A DNA stretch of 64,000 nt from Sphingomonas sp. LY29 (GTDB taxonomy: Bacteria > Pseudomonadota > Alphaproteobacteria > Sphingomonadales > Sphingomonadaceae). The translations under genes and the position numbers were made by a program. This document shows positions 21,885 to 30,432 of the stretch, in pieces. The number at the start of each line of letters is the position of its first letter. The first letter of the stretch is position 1. Under the pieces are notes generated by a model that was given only the letters and a program-made list of their open reading frames with translations, made no database searches and had not been told where the DNA came from. Location: contig NZ_CP141587.1 in assembly GCF_035593985.1 (NCBI RefSeq), positions 2,044,001-2,108,000 on the forward strand. Direction: 5' to 3'.

Positions 21885-22363
21885 TGTACGACTTCAAGAT
21901 TGCCGCCGCGGACAAACCGTCGCTCTATGCCGAGCTCGCCGCCGCGCTCGAGAGCCTGGTCGCGGGGGAACCCGACGGTATCGCCAACATGGCCAATGCC
22001 TCGGCGCTGATTGCCGAAAGCCTTCCCGACCTCAACTGGTCGGGCTTTTATCGCAACGTCGACGGTGAACTGGTGCTTGGGCCTTTCCAGGGGCGCGCAG
22101 CGTGCATCCGCATTCCGTTCGGCAAGGGCGTGTGCGGCGCGGCGGCGGCGAGCCTGGAAGCGCAGCGCGTCGTGGATGTCCACGCCTTCCCCGGCCACAT
22201 TGCCTGCGATGCTGCCAGCCGCAGTGAGCTGGTCGTGCCGATCGTTCGCGATGGAGAACTGCTGGCGGTTCTCGACCTCGACAGCCCGACGCCCGCTCGG
22301 TTCGATGCCGAGGATGAGGCGGGCTGCGTCCGGCTCGCCGCGATCATGGCGACCGCGATCTAG
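21884..22363 (+). CDS. msrC: Free methionine-(R)-sulfoxide reductase (GAF type)
   Basis: This 159-residue GAF-domain enzyme reduces free Met-R-sulfoxide with thioredoxin. The three family cysteines are present as C74, C84 and C108, with the same 10- and 24-residue spacings as the C84/C94/C118 set of the E. coli enzyme. The motifs WSGFY and LDLDSP are typical. It is translationally coupled to arfB. It overlaps the convergent universal stress gene by 4 bases. Confidence 0.93.
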   Translation: MYDFKIAAADKPSLYAELAAALESLVAGEPDGIANMANASALIAESLPDLNWSGFYRNVDGELVLGPFQGRAACIRIPFGKGVCGAAAASLEAQRVVDVHAFPGHIACDAASRSELVVPIVRDGELLAVLDLDSPTPARFDAEDEAGCVRLAAIMATAI

Positions 22364-22818
22364 CTCAGATTTTCAAGCTGCTCGTCGGTCAGTCCGCCGG
22401 GGATGATCATCAGCGGGCAGGGCAGCTTGCCCGCATCGGTGCCGGTGAAATCGGCGACGATCGGCCCAGGGCTTCCCGAGGGCGCAGCACCAAGCACCAG
22501 CGCCGCGACATCGTCGCGCGTGCCGACATAGGCGCGCACGACGGTCACGGGGTCGCCCTGCTTGACGACAATCTCCGGCTTCAGGCCCGCCGCGTCCATG
22601 ATCTCGCCGACCGAAGCGGCCACGCTGGCCTCGATGCGAAGGCGCTGTTCTTCCTCGATCGCGGCCTGCACGCCGCCCCATTGAACGAAGTCCTGCGGTT
22701 TGACGACCGCGAGCACCTCGACCGAGCCTTGAGTCTTGGCGGCGCGGCGCGCGGCGAAGCGCAAGGCGACGCGGGCCTCCGCGCTGTCGTCGATCACCAC
22801 CAGATAGGTGCGTGCCAT
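22360..22818 (-). CDS. Universal stress protein (UspA family)
   Basis: This 152-residue single UspA domain is a cytoplasmic nucleotide-binding stress protein. The N-terminal strand YLVVIDDSAEARVALRFA and the ATP-binding style loop GAAPSGSPGP near residue 110 are visible, although the loop departs from the strict G-x2-G-x9-G pattern. AGGGGGT lies upstream of the ATG. It is transcribed divergently from pdhC with a 139-bp gap. Which stress it serves cannot be told. Confidence 0.9.
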   Translation of the reverse strand: MARTYLVVIDDSAEARVALRFAARRAAKTQGSVEVLAVVKPQDFVQWGGVQAAIEEEQRLRIEASVAASVGEIMDAAGLKPEIVVKQGDPVTVVRAYVGTRDDVAALVLGAAPSGSPGPIVADFTGTDAGKLPCPLMIIPGGLTDEQLENLS

Positions 22819-22957
22819 CTTCGTTACCCCCTGCGGATGAACGCTGCGTCAATCGGGCGATGCTGGCAAGCAAGGCAAGCTAATTTGGTCCGACCCTTGA
22901 CCCCGCCCGCCGCTTTGGCGTTTGTGCCGCGACGAGTCCGAACCGAAAAGAGCACCC

Positions 22958-24265
22958 ATGCCGATCGAACTGAAAATGCCCGCTTTGTCGCCGACCATGG
23001 AGGAAGGCACCCTTGCCAAATGGCTGGTCAAGGAGGGCGACGCCGTCTCCTCGGGCGATATCCTAGCAGAAATCGAGACCGACAAGGCGACGATGGAGTT
23101 CGAAGCGGTCGACGAAGGCACGATCTCGAAAATCCTGGTCGCCGAAGGCAGCGACGGGGTGAAGGTCGGGACCCCGATCGCCATTCTGTCGGCGGAAGGC
23201 GAGAGCGCCGACGCCGCGCCGGCACCCGTCGCCAAGCAGGAAGAGTCGGCGCCCAAGGCCGAAGCGCCCGCGCCCGCTCCGCCGGCGAAGGGTGGCGGTG
23301 AAACGCCCGCCGCCCCGGCAGCCGCTGCGGCCGCGACGCCTGCCCCGGCGAAGCAGTCGGGCGATCGGATCAAGGCCTCGCCGCTCGCGCGCCGTCTTGC
23401 CGAGGCACAGGGAATCGACCTTGCCGGCATCACCGGCACTGGACCTGGCGGCCGTATCGTTCGTGCCGATCTTGGCGAAGGCGCAGGCGGCACGGCTGCG
23501 GCGCCGCGCGCTTCCGAACCGACTCTGGTGGCATCGTCTGCCCCGGCCGCTCCGGCGAAGCCGTTCGAAACCGACATCCCGCATGAAGCGGTCAAGCTCA
23601 GCAACATGCGCAAGACGATCGCGCGCCGCCTGACCGAATCGAAGCAGCAGGTCCCGCACATCTATCTAACCGTCGACATCCAGCTCGACGCGCTGCTCAA
23701 GCTTCGCGTCGAGCTTAACGCGGGCCTGAAGGCGCGCGGGGTCAAGCTGTCGGTCAACGACATGCTGATCAAGGCGCTTGCTCTCAGCCTGATCGAAGTG
23801 CCCGAATGCAACGTCAGCTTCGCGGGCGACACACTGATCAAGTACAGCCGCGCCGACATTTCGGTTGCGGTCAGCATCGAGGGCGGGCTGATCACCCCGA
23901 TCGTCGCCAACGCCGATGCCAAGGCGATCAGCGCGATCAGCAAGGAAATGACTGACCTCGCGGGCCGCGCGAAGGAGGGTAAGCTGCAGCCCGAGGAATA
24001 TCAGGGTGGCACTGCAAGCCTGTCCAACATGGGCATGTTCGGGATCAAGCAGTTCGAAGCCGTCATCAACCCGCCGCAAGGCATGATCATGGCGATCGGC
24101 GCGGGCGAGAAGCGTCCCTACGTCATCGACGACAGCTTGCAGATCGCAACCATCATGAGTGCTACCGGCAGCTTCGACCACCGCGCCATCGACGGCGCCG
24201 ACGGGGCCAAGCTGATGAAGGCGTTCAAGGCGCTGGTGGAGAACCCGCTCGGGCTGGTGGCGTAA
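22958..24265 (+). CDS. pdhC: Pyruvate dehydrogenase E2, dihydrolipoamide acetyltransferase
   Basis: This 435-residue E2 core of the pyruvate dehydrogenase complex has one lipoyl domain with the lipoylated Lys in [11 protein letters not shown] (K43), an Ala/Pro-rich swinging linker (about 85-135), and a peripheral-subunit-binding domain ([17 protein letters not shown], about 140-175). The catalytic domain has its active His in [11 protein letters not shown] (about H408). The ATG at 22958 fits the family; the upstream extension is not homologous. The E1 genes are not in the window; the E3 gene lies 1.3 kb downstream on the same strand. Confidence 0.96.
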   Translation: MPIELKMPALSPTMEEGTLAKWLVKEGDAVSSGDILAEIETDKATMEFEAVDEGTISKILVAEGSDGVKVGTPIAILSAEGESADAAPAPVAKQEESAPKAEAPAPAPPAKGGGETPAAPAAAAAATPAPAKQSGDRIKASPLARRLAEAQGIDLAGITGTGPGGRIVRADLGEGAGGTAAAPRASEPTLVASSAPAAPAKPFETDIPHEAVKLSNMRKTIARRLTESKQQVPHIYLTVDIQLDALLKLRVELNAGLKARGVKLSVNDMLIKALALSLIEVPECNVSFAGDTLIKYSRADISVAVSIEGGLITPIVANADAKAISAISKEMTDLAGRAKEGKLQPEEYQGGTASLSNMGMFGIKQFEAVINPPQGMIMAIGAGEKRPYVIDDSLQIATIMSATGSFDHRAIDGADGAKLMKAFKALVENPLGLVA

Positions 24266-24274
24266 CTCGCCAGA

Positions 24275-24646
24275 ATGCGTGACCGCATTCCACTCATCCG
24301 CATCACGGCCATGCCGTCCGACACCAACCCTTATGGCGGGGTGTTCGGGGGGTGGTTGATGAGCCAGATGGGGCTTGCCGCCGGAAGCCTCGCGTCGCGT
24401 ACCGCCAATGGCAAGTGCGTCGTCGTTGCCGCGACCGATCTTTGCTTCCCCGGCGCACCGAGCGTGGGGGATGAAATTAGCGTTTACGCCGAAATCGAAA
24501 AGCAGGGCCGCACCTCGCTGACCATCCGCGCCGAGGTCGAGGGCCGCGAGCGGGACGGCGAGCGCACCTTTGCGGTCGCCAGCGGCACCTTCACCTTCGT
24601 CGCGCTGGGCGCCGACGACAAGCCGCGGCCGGTCGCCGCCGGATGA
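24275..24646 (+). CDS. Acyl-CoA thioesterase, hotdog fold (YciA-like)
   Basis: This 123-residue single hotdog domain has the pattern RITAMPSDTNPYGGVFGGWLMSQM, with the Asp/Asn and Gly residues conserved in YciA-type acyl-CoA thioesterases, and a later ATDLCFPGAPSVGDEI. It should hydrolyse acyl-CoA in the cytoplasm. It starts 9 bp after pdhC and overlaps the following membrane protein gene (ATGA), so it may be part of a pdhC-lpdA operon. Chain-length preference is unknown. Confidence 0.87.
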   Translation: MRDRIPLIRITAMPSDTNPYGGVFGGWLMSQMGLAAGSLASRTANGKCVVVAATDLCFPGAPSVGDEISVYAEIEKQGRTSLTIRAEVEGRERDGERTFAVASGTFTFVALGADDKPRPVAAG

Positions 24647-25443
24647 ATGAGGCGCTGCGCGACGCAGGCGTGAGCGGACAGATTGTCGTTACGGCCTATC
24701 TCGCGCTGATCGCGGCTGGGTTGGTCCTCGCCGTGGGCTCGACGCTGATCGGCCGGATCGTCGGCAAGAAGACGCGCATTCCTGACCCGTTCGAAGCGCT
24801 CATCGGGATCGGGGTTGTCATCGGCATTCCCGGCGCGTTCGCGGCGGCAGCGGCGTTGTTCGTCACGCCACTACTGCTCGCCATGCCGCTTCCGCTCGCG
24901 GGCTGGCTGCTGATCGCCGCCTTTTCGCTCTTTGGTTTCTGGGGATCGGAAAGCAGCGGGGGCGAGATGGGCGGCTGCACGAAGATGATCGGGATTAGCC
25001 TTTCCGCGTATGGACTATTATGGGCCGGCACCGCGATCCTGCTTGCCCACCCGCAGGCCGGCGATTTCGGGACCTTCCTTCGACCCATCCTCATCGCCGC
25101 CCCGCTTGGAATCTTCCTCGGCAAACAAAGCCGCGGCAAGAAGGCAAAGCAGACGATCGGCTTCACGCTCCTGTTCGCCCTGCTCATTGCCGTCGCCTTC
25201 CTGCCGGTCGAGGACGGCTTTGCGGCCAACCTGCTTCCGACCAGCGACTGGCTGCGCTTCCCAATCGCGGGCGCGGTCGCGTTCGGTATCTGGCCGATCG
25301 TCACGATTCCGCTTGCCCGGCTCCTCGGCAAGCGCCTTGTTAAGTGGAAGGAGCGGTGGCGAACGAGTCTCGCCCTCGGTCTGGTGGGCGCGGCGTTTGG
25401 GTTGGCCTGGGCGGGGCTTCGTGCCTTATTCGCGTACCTTTAA
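24643..25443 (+). CDS. Polytopic membrane protein, unknown function
   Basis: This 266-residue protein has about seven or eight hydrophobic helices and a short positively charged loop (KQSRGKKAKQ). I do not recognise the family. Its start overlaps the thioesterase stop by ATGA and it ends 86 bp before lpdA. It is thus embedded in the pyruvate dehydrogenase E2-E3 interval and is probably co-transcribed with it. A loop with GSESSGGEMGGCTK between helices 3 and 4 contains its only cysteine. No transport motif is visible. Confidence 0.72.
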   Translation: MNEALRDAGVSGQIVVTAYLALIAAGLVLAVGSTLIGRIVGKKTRIPDPFEALIGIGVVIGIPGAFAAAAALFVTPLLLAMPLPLAGWLLIAAFSLFGFWGSESSGGEMGGCTKMIGISLSAYGLLWAGTAILLAHPQAGDFGTFLRPILIAAPLGIFLGKQSRGKKAKQTIGFTLLFALLIAVAFLPVEDGFAANLLPTSDWLRFPIAGAVAFGIWPIVTIPLARLLGKRLVKWKERWRTSLALGLVGAAFGLAWAGLRALFAYL

Positions 25444-25529
25444 GTGCGATCGCGGCTTCCCGATCCCCTTGTGACCTGTCGCCGGCGCAGCTAGTCGCAG
25501 TTGACCGTCAATCGCTGGGATCATCTGCC

Positions 25530-26945
25530 GTGGCCACTTCCTACGACCTCATCGTCCTTGGCTCGGGACCCGGCGGTTACGTCGCTGCGATCCGCGCCAG
25601 CCAGCTTGGCCTGAAGACCGCGATCGTCGAGCGCGCCGAACTGGGCGGCATCTGCCTCAACTGGGGCTGCATTCCGACCAAGGCGCTGCTGCGATCGGCC
25701 GAGGTGTTCCACCAGATGCAGAATGCCAAAGCCTACGGACTTGCCGCCAGCGGCGTATCGGCGGACCTCGCCGCGGTGGTGGCGCGCAGCCGCGGGGTGG
25801 CGAAGCAGCTCAACCAGGGCGTCACGCACCTGATGAAGAAGAACAAGATCACGGTGCATGCGGGCATCGGCGTGCTGACCGCACCGGGCAAGCTGACCGT
25901 GACCGGCGGCGACGGGAAGAAAGAGGACCTTAGCGCCAAGCACATCATCGTCGCCACCGGGGCACGGGCGCGCGACCTGCCGTTCGCCAAGGCCGACGGC
26001 GAACGCATCTGGACCTATCGCCACGCGATGACGCCGAAGGAAATGCCGACCGACCTGCTGGTGATCGGGTCGGGGGCGATCGGGATCGAGTTCGCGTCCT
26101 TCTACAACGACATGGGCGCCAAGGTGACCGTGGTCGAGATGCTCGACCGCATCGTGCCGGTCGAGGACGAGGAAATCAGCGCCGCCCTCGAAAAGTCGCT
26201 GACGAAGCAAGGCATGACGATCCTCACCGGCGCTGGTGTCGAGGCGATCAAGGCCGACGCCAAGGGCATCGCCGCGACGATCAAGACCAAGGACGGCAAG
26301 AGCGGCGAGCAGCGCTTCAGCCATGTCATCGTCGCGGTGGGCATTGTGCCGAACACCGAGAATATCGGGCTTGAGAAGCTCGGCGTGACGATGGCTCGCG
26401 GCTTCATCCAGATCGACGACATGTGCCGCACCAACGTGCCGGGCATCTCCGCGATTGGCGACGTCGCGCCGGGTCCGTGGCTGGCGCACAAGGCAAGCCA
26501 TGAGGGCATCATCGCGGTCGAGGCAATCGCGCAGGCACTTGGCAACAGGGACGTGCACCCGCACGCGATGGACAAGCGCAACATCCCCGGCTGCACCTAC
26601 TGCCATCCGCAGATCGCCAGCGTCGGCCTGACCGAAGCGAAGGCCAAGGAAGCGGGCTATACCGTCAAGGTCGGCAAGTTCCCGGCGATCGGCAACGGCA
26701 AGGCGATCGCGCTGGGGGAGGTCGAGGGCTTCGTGAAGACCGTGTTCGACGCGAAAACCGGCGAACTGCTCGGCGCGCACATGATCGGCGCCGAAGTGAC
26801 CGAACTGATCCAGGGCTATACGATCGGCAAGACAGCCGAGCTGGTCGAGAGCGATTTCGCCAACACCGTCTTCGCTCATCCGACGTTGAGCGAAATGATG
26901 CATGAGAGCGTCCTCGCCGCCGAAGGGCGCGTGATCCACATATAG
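25530..26945 (+). CDS. lpdA: Dihydrolipoyl dehydrogenase (E3 of pyruvate dehydrogenase)
   Basis: This complete 471-residue E3 flavoprotein has the FAD loop GSGPGGYVAA, redox cysteines in GGICLNWGCIPTK (C42 and C47), the NAD loop GSGAIGIEFAS, and the His-Glu base pair in HPTLSEMMHE (about H450 and E455). It reoxidises dihydrolipoamide on the pdhC-encoded E2. The start is GTG at 25530, as the family begins with MATSYDLIVLGSG; the open frame further upstream is an extension. The Trp between the cysteines (CLNWGC) differs from the CLNVGC of many E3s and is, to my knowledge, frequent in the PDH-linked class of alphaproteobacteria. Confidence 0.96.
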   Translation: MATSYDLIVLGSGPGGYVAAIRASQLGLKTAIVERAELGGICLNWGCIPTKALLRSAEVFHQMQNAKAYGLAASGVSADLAAVVARSRGVAKQLNQGVTHLMKKNKITVHAGIGVLTAPGKLTVTGGDGKKEDLSAKHIIVATGARARDLPFAKADGERIWTYRHAMTPKEMPTDLLVIGSGAIGIEFASFYNDMGAKVTVVEMLDRIVPVEDEEISAALEKSLTKQGMTILTGAGVEAIKADAKGIAATIKTKDGKSGEQRFSHVIVAVGIVPNTENIGLEKLGVTMARGFIQIDDMCRTNVPGISAIGDVAPGPWLAHKASHEGIIAVEAIAQALGNRDVHPHAMDKRNIPGCTYCHPQIASVGLTEAKAKEAGYTVKVGKFPAIGNGKAIALGEVEGFVKTVFDAKTGELLGAHMIGAEVTELIQGYTIGKTAELVESDFANTVFAHPTLSEMMHESVLAAEGRVIHI

Positions 26946-26995
26946 ACGGGCAGGCGGATGGCGTTACGGTGATTTCCAAACAAGGGGGAATCACC

Positions 26996-28285
26996 ATGCG
27001 CCAATTGCTCGCCGTCGCCGCCTCGCTGATCGCGCTCGCTGCACCGGCGTCCGCCGAACGGTCGGTGGTCACCGCCGATCGCTATCTCGACGTCTTGACC
27101 GGCCGCTATGTCGAGCATCCCGCGATTTTCATCGGCGACGACGGGCGCATCACATCGATCGCCGACGCGCGCACGGTTCGATGGGGCGCCGACGTCCGGC
27201 ATATCAATATGGCTGGGCGGACTCTGGTGCCCGGATTGATCGACATGCACGTCCACCTCGACGGCCCAGCCGACATCGGTGGCTATCGCGGTCTCGAGTT
27301 CACCGACAGCTTCTGGCAGGCGACTGCGGTCGGTAACGCGCGCGCCATGCTCGACGCGGGCTTCACGACCGTCCGCAACGTCGGCGCGGGCAATCGCAAC
27401 GACATCGGGCTGAAGCAGGCGATCGAAAATGGCTATGCGGTCGGGCCTCGGATTGTGCCAGCGGGTCACTCGCTCGGCGCGACCGGCGGCCATTGCGACA
27501 GCACCTTTCTGCCGCCCAGCCTGGAAAAGCCCGAAAAGGAAGAAGGCGTCGCCGACGGGGTCGAGGAATTCCGCTATCAGGTTCGCCGCCAGCGCAAGTT
27601 CGGCGCCGAAGTGATTAAGGTTTGCGCGACGGGCGGCGTCTTCTCCCGCAATACCGAGCCGGGCCAGCAGCAAATGACTGAGGCCGAGCTTCGTGCGGTC
27701 GCCGACGAGGCGCATCAGTGGGGGCTTCGCGTCGCCGCGCACGCGCATGGCGCCGACGGGATCAAGGCAGCGATCCGCGGCGGCATCGACACGATCGAGC
27801 ATGCCAGCCTGGTCGATGCTGAAGGCATTCGCCTCGCCGCCGCGCGAACGCGTCCGGTGTGGTTTTCGATGGATATCTACAACACCGAATATACGCAGTC
27901 GGAGGGCAAGAAGAACGGCGTGATGGAGGACAACCTCCGCAAGGATCGGGAGATCGCGCAGATCCAGCGCGACAATTTCCGCACCGCGCATCGCGCCGGG
28001 GTTCGAATGGTGTTCGGGTCGGATGCCGGGGTCATGCCGCATGGCCAAGTCGGTCGCCAGTTCGCGACGATGGTCAATTACGGGATGAAGCCTGTAGAGG
28101 CGATCCAGGCGGCGACCCGCAACGCCGCGCAAGCGTTGGGCCGCGAGCGCGATGTCGGAGCGATCGCGGTCGGGCGCTATGGCGACATGGTCGCGGTCGC
28201 GGGCGATCCGCTGCAGGACGTGCGGCTCCTCGAGGCGCCCACCGCCGTGGTGAAGGGTGGCCGCCTGATCGAACGCGCGCGCTGA
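26996..28285 (+). CDS. Secreted metal-dependent amidohydrolase / prolidase-like
   Basis: This 429-residue protein has a signal peptide (1-20, ending SASA-like PASA) and an amidohydrolase TIM barrel. The metal ligands are H85 and H87 (DMHVHLDG), K208 (probably carboxylated, VIKVCATGG), H249, H269 (IEHA) and D343 (GSDAG). This pattern matches the imidazolonepropionase/Xaa-Pro dipeptidase branch. GGGGGAA lies before the ATG at 26996. It is a paralogue of the protein at 29143; the two flank a DUF3140 gene and a cupin gene. A periplasmic peptidase or lactonase role is plausible; the substrate is unknown. Confidence 0.9.
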   Translation: MRQLLAVAASLIALAAPASAERSVVTADRYLDVLTGRYVEHPAIFIGDDGRITSIADARTVRWGADVRHINMAGRTLVPGLIDMHVHLDGPADIGGYRGLEFTDSFWQATAVGNARAMLDAGFTTVRNVGAGNRNDIGLKQAIENGYAVGPRIVPAGHSLGATGGHCDSTFLPPSLEKPEKEEGVADGVEEFRYQVRRQRKFGAEVIKVCATGGVFSRNTEPGQQQMTEAELRAVADEAHQWGLRVAAHAHGADGIKAAIRGGIDTIEHASLVDAEGIRLAAARTRPVWFSMDIYNTEYTQSEGKKNGVMEDNLRKDREIAQIQRDNFRTAHRAGVRMVFGSDAGVMPHGQVGRQFATMVNYGMKPVEAIQAATRNAAQALGRERDVGAIAVGRYGDMVAVAGDPLQDVRLLEAPTAVVKGGRLIERAR

Positions 28286-28330
28286 ACCTCAGGCCGTTTC
28301 GCGCATTCTTCCGCAAAATGGAGATCCGCG

Positions 28331-28687
28331 ATGGCTGAAACGACGAGCGACGAGAAGGCGGACATTCGCAAGGACTTTGCCGAGGCGGTGAACATCGGCC
28401 CGGCCGAGCTGGAAAAATGGCTCGACAGCGACGACAGCAAGTCGGTCGGCTGGAAGGGCGAGGACGGCGACGGCGGCGGCGAAAGCGTCGGTCATGCCAG
28501 CGGCCGGCACATCCTCCGGATTAAGGCCAAAAAGGTCGCGGACCTGACCGCGGACGACTATACCCACATGAAGAAGGTGGTCGGTTATGTTCACCGCCAC
28601 TTGAAGCAGCGTCCCGCCCACCCCGAGGACTCGCGCTGGCGCTACAGCCTGATGAATTGGGGCCACGATCCGATGAAGAAGGACTGA
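28331..28687 (+). CDS. DUF3140-domain protein
   Basis: This 118-residue soluble protein matches what I know of DUF3140: KDFAEAVNIGPAELEKWL, then ESVGHASGRHI, then HMKKVVGYVHRHL and the end RWRYSLMNWGHDP. The function is undescribed; the domain is often found in short DNA-binding-like proteins of actinobacteria and proteobacteria. GGAGATCC lies before the ATG. A cupin gene starts 3 bp after its stop, so the two are co-translated. Confidence 0.82.
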   Translation: MAETTSDEKADIRKDFAEAVNIGPAELEKWLDSDDSKSVGWKGEDGDGGGESVGHASGRHILRIKAKKVADLTADDYTHMKKVVGYVHRHLKQRPAHPEDSRWRYSLMNWGHDPMKKD

Positions 28688-28689
28688 CC

Positions 28690-29091
28690 ATGCGCGGCTA
28701 CCACGACAATATCGAGCGGCAGACCTTGGACAACGGCGACTTCCGCTGCGTGCTCTACACCGGCAAGCATCTGCAACTGGTGCTGATGACGCTGCAGCCG
28801 GGCGACGAGATCGGTGCCGAAACCCACGACGGGATCGACCAGTTCTTCCGCTTCGAGGAAGGCGAGGGGACGGTCGACCTGGGTGACGAGCAGGTCGCCG
28901 TCGGAGACGGCAGCGCCGTCGTCGTTCCTTCGGGAGTCAGGCATAATGTCCGCAACACCGGCGACGTGCCGCTCAAGCTCTATTCGATCTACGCACCGCC
29001 CGAACATCTCGACGGCGTCGTCCAATCGACTAAGGCGGAGGCCGATGCGCGCCATGCCGACGAGGAATGGGACGGCAAGACCACCGACTAG
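28690..29091 (+). CDS. Cupin-domain protein
   Basis: This 133-residue single cupin barrel has cupin motif 1 seen as GDEIGAETHDGIDQFFRFEEGEG and motif 2 as VPSGVRHNVRNTGD, giving His, Glu and His candidates for a metal. The first His of motif 1 is kept (THDG), so metal binding is likely. The start ATG at 28690 overlaps GGACTGACC, 3 bp after the DUF3140 stop. It may be an isomerase, a dioxygenase or a binding protein; nothing decides between them. Confidence 0.87.
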   Translation: MRGYHDNIERQTLDNGDFRCVLYTGKHLQLVLMTLQPGDEIGAETHDGIDQFFRFEEGEGTVDLGDEQVAVGDGSAVVVPSGVRHNVRNTGDVPLKLYSIYAPPEHLDGVVQSTKAEADARHADEEWDGKTTD

Positions 29092-29142
29092 TTGCGTCGG
29101 CGGCGGCTCGCTCTAAGCTCCCCTCGAAACGGGGGAGCGAAC

Positions 29143-30432
29143 ATGGGCATTTCGATCAAGCGCTGGATGGCGGCGGCTGCGTGGATAGCGGCCGGTCCGG
29201 CTTTGGCGGCACCGACCTACATTCATGCCGACCGCGTGATTGCTGTTCCCGGCCAACCGGTGCGCGGTGCATCGACGATCATCGTCGATGCCGGTCGGAT
29301 CGTGTCGATCCAGAACGGGCATCTCGCGCCGCCGTCGGGCGCCACGGCGATCGACCTTCGCGGCAAGACCGTGCTGCCCGGACTGATCGACAGCCATGTT
29401 CATCTGAGCTCCGATCGCGGCGGGGAAGCAGGGCTACTGTCCTTCGTCCGCGAAGAGCCGCAGATGAATGCGCTCGAGGCGCAGATGAACGGAATGAAGA
29501 CGCTCCGCGCGGGCTTCACGACCGTTCGCAACCTGGGTGACGAGGGCGCGACGCTCGCCTTGCGCGAAGCGATCAAGCGCGGGTGGGTGCAGGGGCCGCG
29601 GATCGTCGACGCCGCGAGCAGCATTTCAACCACGGGCGGTCATATGGACGGGCGAGGAGGGCTTAACGACGACCTCGTCGCCCATCTCCCCAGCCCGGAG
29701 AATCTTTGCGACGGTGCCGACGATTGCCGCAAGGTCGTCCGCCGGCAGATCGACCGCGGCGCCGACGTGATCAAGTTCGCGACTACCGGCGGAGTGAACA
29801 GCGGGACCGGCCTTGCCACGCGAATGAACGAGGCGGAGGCAAAGGCGCTGGTCGAGACCGCGCACGCCTATGGCCGCAAGGTCGCGGTCCACGCCCACGG
29901 CGCCGACGGTATCAAGCTCGCGCTCCGTGCCGGGGCCGATTCGATCGAGCATGGGACCGTGATGGACGACGAAATCGTCCGGACGATGAAGCGGCAGGGC
30001 ACTTACTATGTTCCGACGCTGTCGACCGTGAACGGCTATCTGGAGCGGCTGGCGGCCGATCCCAATGCTTACGCGCCGGACGTGAAAGCGCAGATCGACT
30101 GGCGGATCGGGATCACCGGCCAGTCGCTGGCAAAGGCGGTGCCGGCCGGCGTCAGGATCGCTTTCGGGACCGACGCCGGAGTCAGCAAGCATGGCCGCAA
30201 CGCCGACGAGTTCGAACTACTGGTGAAATACGGCATGACGCCAGTGGAGGCGATCAAGGCGGCGACGGTCAATGCCGCCGACCTGCTCGGCCTGTCGCGC
30301 GAAGTGGGAACGATTGAGCCCGGCAAGAGCGCCGACCTCATCGCGGTGACCGGCGATCCGATGACCGACGTCAAGATCCTGAAAAAGGTCGATTTCGTGA
30401 TGGCGCGTGGCAAGGTCGTCGCGCTCGACTGA
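29143..30432 (+). CDS. Secreted metal-dependent amidohydrolase, paralogue of the 26996 gene
   Basis: This 429-residue protein has a signal peptide (about 1-23) and the same ligand set as its neighbour: H85 and H87 (DSHVHLSS), K211 (VIKFATTGG), H250, H270 (IEHG) and an Asp in GTDAGV. The identical length and almost identical ligand positions argue for tandem duplication followed by divergence. GGGGGAG precedes the ATG at 29143. It is convergent with dctA and touches it directly. The likely class is Xaa-Pro dipeptidase or imidazolonepropionase-like; the substrate is unknown. Confidence 0.9.
   Translation: MGISIKRWMAAAAWIAAGPALAAPTYIHADRVIAVPGQPVRGASTIIVDAGRIVSIQNGHLAPPSGATAIDLRGKTVLPGLIDSHVHLSSDRGGEAGLLSFVREEPQMNALEAQMNGMKTLRAGFTTVRNLGDEGATLALREAIKRGWVQGPRIVDAASSISTTGGHMDGRGGLNDDLVAHLPSPENLCDGADDCRKVVRRQIDRGADVIKFATTGGVNSGTGLATRMNEAEAKALVETAHAYGRKVAVHAHGADGIKLALRAGADSIEHGTVMDDEIVRTMKRQGTYYVPTLSTVNGYLERLAADPNAYAPDVKAQIDWRIGITGQSLAKAVPAGVRIAFGTDAGVSKHGRNADEFELLVKYGMTPVEAIKAATVNAADLLGLSREVGTIEPGKSADLIAVTGDPMTDVKILKKVDFVMARGKVVALD

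Noticed and set aside
25521..26939. 472-residue minus-strand frame over lpdA
   Set aside because: Antisense shadow with Asp/His/Arg-rich composition and no family features.
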